Shown in pieces: positions 7,228 through 11,854 of a stretch of 11,854 nucleotides of DNA. Under the pieces are notes generated by a model. That model was given only the letters and a program-made list of their open reading frames with translations, searched no databases and was not told the origin of the DNA. The translations under genes and the position numbers were made by a program. Source of the DNA: Flavobacteriaceae bacterium (lineage in GTDB: Bacteria; Bacteroidota; Bacteroidia; Flavobacteriales; Flavobacteriaceae); the NCBI GenBank assembly GCA_020435885.1, contig JAGQYU010000041.1, forward strand, positions 1-11,854, written 5' to 3'. The number at the start of each line of letters is the position of its first letter. Within the stretch, counting starts at the first letter, position 1.

Positions 7228-9852
7228 TTAGTATACGCTTTTGTCAGATACTTTCCGTTTATCGTATTTAAGATCACTAAATATAGAGGATTTAACCCCA
7301 ATAAAGAAGTAATAAGTTTTACTATTGCCAAAAGGAACCCAGTTAAAGCTCATACGCCAACTGTCCAGATCTCTTTCAAAACCAAGATTGGTAAAGGTTA
7401 TGCCTTTGTTCTTAAAATCATATCCTGAAGAGAGTGTTACACTCCATTTTGGCGACAGTTCTACATTTCCTGAAAATTGCAACGAATTGTTTGAAATTTC
7501 ATTTTGCCTGTTGGAGTTTGTATATCCCATTGTATACCTGAAACTCAATTTCCAAGGGAGTGTAGCTCCATATAACTTTGCCACTTTTTGAGTACTTTCA
7601 TCCTGATTATCAGCTCTGTTTCTGTCTTGGATATCACCACCAAAAAGACTTTCAGAGTCAGAATCAGGCTCTGAAGAGGTTTGTCCTTTTTTCTGCTCTT
7701 TCTTTTTAAATATATCACTGGAAATAGAATAACTTGCTGATAAACTGGCATTAGTTAATCTAAAAAGGCTTCCTCCATTATCGATATTAAAAGTATTAAT
7801 TCTTCTTCCATTGGCATTCAATGCATAGGGGTCTAATGAGGCATTGGCATTTAGGCTTAGTTTATCGTCAAACAAGGCTGTTCCGGCAGTTACCCGTACG
7901 GGACTCCACTTCAGTGAATCTGCAGCAATATTATAACTGGTTGAAAAGTTTAAATTTTTGAGAATGCTGATTTTTTTAGATTCAGTTTCGGTGGAATCCT
8001 TAGGTCTAATTTTAGCTTCTAAAGTATTATTCAAGGCGAAACCGATACTGCTTGAAAGCCCTCTTGAAGGCGCTCCGAAAATACCATTTTCGAAACGAGA
8101 GTAGTCATCTATATCATTTGGGTCATCACTTGTCTGGACTTCATCATAGAAATAACTAAAGTCTGGCTTGTAATTAAATGAAATAGAAGGTCTTACAACA
8201 TGCCGGATAGCTTCTATGTTACCTTTTTTAAAATCTACCCTACCATACAATGTGGTAGATGCCGAAACGCTTGCAGAGTAATCTCTATAAGCATCAAAAC
8301 CATTAATAGTGTCTTCTACAACTTCGTTATTAACATTATCCCAGTTTTTACGGATGGTTTTTAAATACCAAACTTCCCTATAACTGATACTGGGCGATAG
8401 CGTTATATATTTTAAGGCTTTAATATTGGTGCTGGCAGAGACTGTATGTTTAGCGCCTGATTTAGCTTCGTCAAACATACCGGGTTTTAGAAAAAGGTCA
8501 TCTGTGGTGGTAACACTGTTTTGGGCATCAAAATTATAGCTAACGCCAATGTTTTGAATGGCATTCTTTTTAGAACCTGATTTTGGTGCAAAAGGGTAAA
8601 TTCTGTCCATACCTACCTGCAAAGAAGGCAGGGTCATGTTAATAGTTTCTGTATTAGTGTTTTGAGTATGATTTAAAGAAACATTCATATTAAAAGGAGT
8701 CCCCACAAACTTTTTATAATAATTTATAGAGGAACTAAACGTATTAGTTACTCTGTTAGATATATTATATTGATTTAAGGATTCTCTATAATATTTACTC
8801 GTACCCATATTTACGGAAGCAGAAAACCTGGAGTTAGGGTTTGATTGTGAACTTTGACTATGAGACCACCTAACATTGAAATTATTGGATTTATTGTAAT
8901 TATCAAACCCACGTTGTCCGGTTATCAAGTTCTCAAACCGTAAGTTAAAATTTCCGGTAAATTTATATCTGAGTGCATAGTTAGATTCAAATCGCATACC
9001 CCAACTTCCATTAGTGTAAACATCAGCTAACACCGCCAAATCAACATAGTCGTTTATAGCAAAATAATAACCACCGTTTTGTAAAAAGAAACCTTGATTG
9101 TTATTTTCTCCCCATGTAGGTATCAAAAAACCGGAAGCTGATTTTTCTTTGGTAATAGGCGCATAAAAAAAGGGTAAAATGGCAGGCGTGGGAACGTCAG
9201 CTAAATACAGTTGAGACAATCCTCCAACAATTTTCTTCCCCGGAACCACTTTAATATTATTAGTTCCTATAAAATAATCAGGTTTTGCTTTATTTGATGT
9301 GGTAAAACGTGCCTTGTTAACATAGAATACACTATCATTTTCACGTTTGGTAATATCACCAAGAATAATAACACCTTCTTGTTCTGTTTTTGTATTGTAG
9401 ATCAGTGCCTTTTCATTTTTAAAATTGTAGATCAAAGAATCCTGCTCACTTTCTTGTGTACCTTGTTTAAAATGAGGCTTTTGAGTGTAATTGCCTAAAC
9501 TGTCTAAAATACCTTTGGCAAATGCCAAATTGTTTTTATAATCAATAATAATAATGCCTGCCTTTAGTTCAATATCTTGGTAATAAAGTTCGGCATTGTT
9601 GTAAAGTGTTGCTTTTCTGTTAATAAAGTCGTTCTTAATATAATCTTCGGCTGTGTGTTTTATCAGATCTTCTAAATATTCTTTTTTTGTAGGGATGGTA
9701 TCTGTTACCGTGGAATCTTTTGCAATTTCTATTGAAGGAGACTTTACTTCTAAAGAATCTTTAGTTTTTTGAGTTGTTTGTCCAAAACTAGACCTTCCAA
9801 TAGCAAGAAAAAAAAGGAATACAAAAACTATATGCTTAAAATTTGTGTGCAA
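7228..9852 (-). CDS. lptD: LPS-assembly outer-membrane protein LptD (Bacteroidota type)
   Basis: An 874-residue outer-membrane translocon that, in partnership with LptE, places lipopolysaccharide in the outer leaflet. The signal peptide ends near FGQ (about 25). A Ser/Thr/Lys-rich linker leads to a periplasmic beta-jellyroll (about 70-205; repeats such as AGIIIIDYKNNLAFAKG and EGVIILGDITKR). The barrel begins near VPTPAILPFFYAPI (220-233) and has the conserved SGFLIPTWGE (240-249) and NGGYYFAINDYVDL (259-272). An acidic, low-complexity Ser/Asp/Lys segment (about 716-756) is probably a surface or periplasmic loop. There is no cysteine in the whole protein. No ATG is available before the signal peptide: the frame is closed by TAA at 9880-9882 and the best start is TTG at 9852, although an earlier rare codon such as ATA cannot be excluded. 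ridA follows after 18 bp; the amidase gene diverges upstream. Confidence 0.9.
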   Translation of the reverse strand: MHTNFKHIVFVFLFFLAIGRSSFGQTTQKTKDSLEVKSPSIEIAKDSTVTDTIPTKKEYLEDLIKHTAEDYIKNDFINRKATLYNNAELYYQDIELKAGIIIIDYKNNLAFAKGILDSLGNYTQKPHFKQGTQESEQDSLIYNFKNEKALIYNTKTEQEGVIILGDITKRENDSVFYVNKARFTTSNKAKPDYFIGTNNIKVVPGKKIVGGLSQLYLADVPTPAILPFFYAPITKEKSASGFLIPTWGENNNQGFFLQNGGYYFAINDYVDLAVLADVYTNGSWGMRFESNYALRYKFTGNFNLRFENLITGQRGFDNYNKSNNFNVRWSHSQSSQSNPNSRFSASVNMGTSKYYRESLNQYNISNRVTNTFSSSINYYKKFVGTPFNMNVSLNHTQNTNTETINMTLPSLQVGMDRIYPFAPKSGSKKNAIQNIGVSYNFDAQNSVTTTDDLFLKPGMFDEAKSGAKHTVSASTNIKALKYITLSPSISYREVWYLKTIRKNWDNVNNEVVEDTINGFDAYRDYSASVSASTTLYGRVDFKKGNIEAIRHVVRPSISFNYKPDFSYFYDEVQTSDDPNDIDDYSRFENGIFGAPSRGLSSSIGFALNNTLEAKIRPKDSTETESKKISILKNLNFSTSYNIAADSLKWSPVRVTAGTALFDDKLSLNANASLDPYALNANGRRINTFNIDNGGSLFRLTNASLSASYSISSDIFKKKEQKKGQTSSEPDSDSESLFGGDIQDRNRADNQDESTQKVAKLYGATLPWKLSFRYTMGYTNSNRQNEISNNSLQFSGNVELSPKWSVTLSSGYDFKNKGITFTNLGFERDLDSWRMSFNWVPFGNSKTYYFFIGVKSSIFSDLKYDKRKVSDKSVY

Positions 9853-9872
9853 TGCTATAAATAGTATTTTTG
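9842..9872 (+). promoter_or_regulatory. Candidate Bacteroidota-type promoter for the amidase-MCE unit
   Basis: TTTG at 9842-9845, a 19-nt spacer and TATTTTTG at 9865-9872 exactly fit the -33/-7 pattern of Bacteroidota promoters. The -33 part lies inside the first codons of lptD. Transcription would start near 9878 and give a leader of roughly 90 nt before the amidase ATG, longer than for other genes here. No better match lies closer to that ATG. Confidence 0.45.
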
Positions 9873-9907
9873 TAACGTTTTAATTAATGGCTCAGTTTTT
9901 GAAGTTA

Positions 9908-9915
9908 CAAACTTA
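9908..9915 (-). promoter_or_regulatory. Candidate -7 element for lptD-ridA
   Basis: Minus-strand TAAGTTTG is a full match to TAnnTTTG and lies 55 nt before the lptD start. The nearest upstream TTTG (minus strand, 9941-9944) is 25 nt away, longer than usual. The inverted repeat AGTGA-CT-TCACT lies in that spacer, and the short repeat AAGTT-ACA-AACTT (9902-9914) overlaps the -7 box. Confidence 0.4.
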
Positions 9916-9921
9916 CGTATA

Positions 9922-9946
9922 TTTTTTAAGTGACTTCACTCAAAAA
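9922..9946. repeat. Imperfect palindrome in the lptD/amidase intergenic region
   Basis: AGTGA (9929-9933) and TCACT (9936-9940) form perfect 5-bp arms around CT. The symmetry continues after one mismatch into a T run on the left and an A run on the right. It sits between the candidate lptD -7 and -33 elements, where a regulator could act. It is too small to be certain and there is no terminator-like GC-rich stem. Confidence 0.3.
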
Positions 9947-9970
9947 TTAGTTAAATAGTTAATAAATTCT

Positions 9971-11083
9971 ATGATAACAACATTGCTGGAAAGAGAGGCC
10001 AAATCGCTCAAAATTTTATTGATTCTTTTGTTGATACCATTATTTGGTAGTACTATGTATGCTCAACAAAAATTTAAAGTAGTACTGGATGCTGGGCATG
10101 GTGGTACTGATCCCGGAAATTTGGGAAATGGTTATTATGAAAAAAACATAGTACTTAAAATTGTTCTGGAAGTAGGTAAATACTTAGAAAAAGAAAAGGA
10201 TATTGATATAATCTATACCCGAAAAGATGATACTTTTATTGAACTTCATGAAAGAGGAAATATAGCCCAAAAATCTAAAGCTGACCTGTTTGTTTCGGTA
10301 CATTGTGATGCATTTGGTAAGTCTGAAGTATATGGTGCCAGTACTTTTGTTTTGGGATTGCACAGAAGTGATGATAATTTTGAAATAGCAAAAAAAGAAA
10401 ATCAAGTAATTTTCCTCGAAGATAATTATAAAGAGAATTATGGTGGTTTTGATCCTAATTCACCAGAGTCAGTTATTGGACTTACGTTGATGCAGGAAGA
10501 ATATCTAGATCAAAGTTTACATCTAGCAGCATTAATACAAGCTAACTTTGTAGATAATTTAAAGAGGAAGGACAGGTTGGTTAAACAAGCAGGATTTTTG
10601 GTTCTAAGAAATACATTTATGCCTAGTGTATTAGTAGAGACTGGTTTTTTAACAAACAAAACAGAAGGTGCCTACTTGAATTCCGAAAAGGGACAAAAAG
10701 AAATGGCAAAAGCTATTTATGATGCTATTATAACCTATAAAAAACAAATTGATAAAAATACCGTAGTAGATATACCACCTCCGGTTGAAAAACCTAACAA
10801 AACTGAACCTGAAAAGAGAATTATAAAAGGAGTTGACTTTAAAGTTCAGATAGCTTCCAGTTCAAGAAAACTAAATACAGAGCCTTATAATTTTAAAGGG
10901 TTAAGAGGCGTTGAAAGATTGAAAATAGGGGCTCATTATAAATATTTTTACGGTAAAACATCAGACTATAACGAAGCTAAAAAACTACAACAAGAAGCTC
11001 GCAATAAAGGATTTGATTCTGCTTTTGTAGTGGCATTTAAAGGCGAAGAAAAGATTTCTGTAAGTGACGCTCTTAAATTATAG
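9971..11083 (+). CDS. N-acetylmuramoyl-L-alanine amidase (Amidase_3) with C-terminal SPOR-like domain
   Basis: A 370-residue exported zinc amidase that cuts the bond between MurNAc and the stem peptide, as needed for daughter-cell separation. The N-terminal signal sequence has its hydrophobic core at about 13-25 and a probable cleavage site near MYAQ. The Amidase_3 domain (about 35-258) has all expected zinc ligands, His43 (DAGHGG), Glu57 (YYEKN) and His111 (SVHCD), and the catalytic Glu223 (VETGF). Residues about 130-180 form an extra segment between core strands. A Pro/Lys linker (266-285) leads to a SPOR-like domain (about 288-357: DFKVQIASS at the start, AFVVAF at the end), the type that binds stem-peptide-free glycan at division sites. 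The MCE gene follows after 54 bp on the same strand. The ATG at 9971 gives a rather long n-region, so an internal start cannot be excluded. Confidence 0.93.
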   Translation: MITTLLEREAKSLKILLILLLIPLFGSTMYAQQKFKVVLDAGHGGTDPGNLGNGYYEKNIVLKIVLEVGKYLEKEKDIDIIYTRKDDTFIELHERGNIAQKSKADLFVSVHCDAFGKSEVYGASTFVLGLHRSDDNFEIAKKENQVIFLEDNYKENYGGFDPNSPESVIGLTLMQEEYLDQSLHLAALIQANFVDNLKRKDRLVKQAGFLVLRNTFMPSVLVETGFLTNKTEGAYLNSEKGQKEMAKAIYDAIITYKKQIDKNTVVDIPPPVEKPNKTEPEKRIIKGVDFKVQIASSSRKLNTEPYNFKGLRGVERLKIGAHYKYFYGKTSDYNEAKKLQQEARNKGFDSAFVVAFKGEEKISVSDALKL

Positions 11084-11137
11084 TTTTCTACTCATAGAAA
11101 TTATTAGTAATATTGTTGAGGTTTAGATTGATAAATT

Positions 11138-11854
11138 ATGAGTAAAATTTCCAGAGAACTTAAAACAGGCATTGTAGCCATAGTAACTATCATTATTTTT
11201 ATTTGGGGGTTTAACTTTTTAAAAAGATCTGATCTGATTAATAAGAGTAATGATTTCTATGCCGAGTATAATAATGTACAAGGCCTTATTGTTTCTGCTC
11301 CGGTTACTATCAATGGTTTACGTGTTGGAAGTATAAAAGATATTTATTTCCATCCTTCAAAAAGAGGGACACTTGTTGTTAAATTTTCATTGGAAGAGGA
11401 TTACGATTTTTCTAAGAAGAGTATTGCTCAAATATATAGTCCGGATTTTATCAGTGGAAAATCCATCAAGATTTTACCGAGTTATGATGGTGAAACTGCT
11501 AAGTCTGGCGACACGTTGGCAGGTAGAATAGAAGCAGGTATTTTAGGCGCTATAAACGATCAAATTGCACCGCTTCAAAAGAAAGTGGAAGGTTTTTTGT
11601 TAAGAACGGATTCTCTTGTTAGCAACATCAACGATGTTTTTGATACCGAAACCAAAGGTAATTTAAGAGGGTCTATTGCTAAACTCAACAGTACGTTGGC
11701 TAGTTTTAACGAGGCTTCACAATCATTAAATAAACTATTGGCTACCAACGGAAAAATTGATTCTATTCTTACCAATGCAACTACGGCTTCGGGTAATTTG
11801 GCTGCTGTTTCAGACTCTTTGGCAAATGCTAATATCAAGTCAACCATACAACAA
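11138..11854 (+). CDS. MCE/MlaD-family lipid-transport protein, partial
   Basis: The first 239 codons are present and the reading frame is still open at the right edge. Residues 1-10 are a short basic cytoplasmic segment (MSKISRELKT); 11-28 are one membrane helix (GIVAIVTIIIFIWGFNFL). A single MCE domain follows (about 37-133), with VQGLIVSAPVTINGLRVGSI, KSIAQIYSPDFISGKSIKIL and SGDTLAGRIEAG, close to MlaD. After that comes a long Leu/Ser/Asn/Ala-rich helical region (about 138-239) of the kind that forms a hydrophobic channel or coiled bundle in hexameric MCE proteins. MlaD-like proteins are anchored in the inner membrane, pair with an MlaFE-type ABC transporter and shuttle phospholipid between membranes. 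No such transporter gene is within the window. The gene lies 54 bp after the amidase and probably shares its transcript. Total length cannot be judged. Confidence 0.92.
   Translation, partial: MSKISRELKTGIVAIVTIIIFIWGFNFLKRSDLINKSNDFYAEYNNVQGLIVSAPVTINGLRVGSIKDIYFHPSKRGTLVVKFSLEEDYDFSKKSIAQIYSPDFISGKSIKILPSYDGETAKSGDTLAGRIEAGILGAINDQIAPLQKKVEGFLLRTDSLVSNINDVFDTETKGNLRGSIAKLNSTLASFNEASQSLNKLLATNGKIDSILTNATTASGNLAAVSDSLANANIKSTIQQ

Noticed and set aside
7325..7591. 88-codon plus-strand frame and, at 7545-7751, a 68-codon minus-strand frame within lptD
   Set aside because: Both are alternative frames over an intact LptD coding region whose translation is continuous and family-like; neither resembles a protein.
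11085..11100. Hairpin TTTCTA-CTCA-TAGAAA just after the amidase stop as a terminator
   Set aside because: The stem has only one G-C pair and no following T run, so it is unlikely to terminate transcription; readthrough into the MCE gene is more likely.
11575..11847. 90-codon minus-strand frame near the right end
   Set aside because: It is antisense to the helical region of the MCE protein. Its apparent Leu/Ala/Ser richness simply mirrors the low-complexity sense sequence.
1..11854. Mobile element, defence system or biosynthetic island
   Set aside because: No transposase, integrase, terminal repeats, tRNA junction, toxin-antitoxin pair or nuclease cluster is visible; composition looks even and all genes are core-type or common accessory genes.

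Overview
The window looks like ordinary chromosomal DNA from a member of the Bacteroidota, most likely Flavobacteriaceae. The evidence is the AT-rich composition, the lack of strong Shine-Dalgarno sequences, several matches to the Bacteroidota -7 promoter element TAnnTTTG, a TonB-dependent receptor with an N-terminal carboxypeptidase-regulatory-like domain, and the Bacteroidota form of LptD. It holds eight complete genes and two cut by the window edges. I see no RNA genes, insertion sequences, phage genes, CRISPR arrays or long repeats.

Layout: (1) Positions 1-971, minus strand: a two-gene unit with an SGNH/GDSL-type lipoprotein esterase followed by a rhodanese-type sulfurtransferase, the latter cut by the left edge. 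(2) 1058-3163, plus: recG, a branched-DNA helicase, starting at TTG and divergent from the esterase. (3) 3182-5398, minus: an orphan TonB-dependent receptor with a histidine-rich plug, convergent with recG. (4) 5614-6836, plus: a BadF/BadG-type amino-sugar kinase overlapped by one base with mgsA (methylglyoxal synthase, GTG start). (5) 6829-9852, minus: lptD followed by ridA; the 3' end of ridA overlaps that of mgsA by 8 bp. (6) 9971-11854, plus: an N-acetylmuramoyl-L-alanine amidase with a SPOR-like tail, then an MCE/MlaD-family protein cut by the right edge.

The right third is an envelope-biogenesis neighbourhood: LptD inserts lipopolysaccharide in the outer membrane, the amidase cleaves peptidoglycan, and the MCE protein probably moves phospholipid across the periplasm. 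LptD and the amidase are transcribed divergently from a 118-bp region with candidate face-to-face promoters and short inverted repeats. The kinase and mgsA pair links amino-sugar phosphorylation with the methylglyoxal branch of triose-phosphate metabolism.

I did not find a convincing undescribed system. The points worth a second look are modest: a short methylglyoxal synthase lacking the usual C-terminal tail, a cysteine-free LptD, a possible autoinhibitory insert in the amidase, histidine clustering in the receptor plug, overlapping candidate promoters, and three genes without ATG starts.
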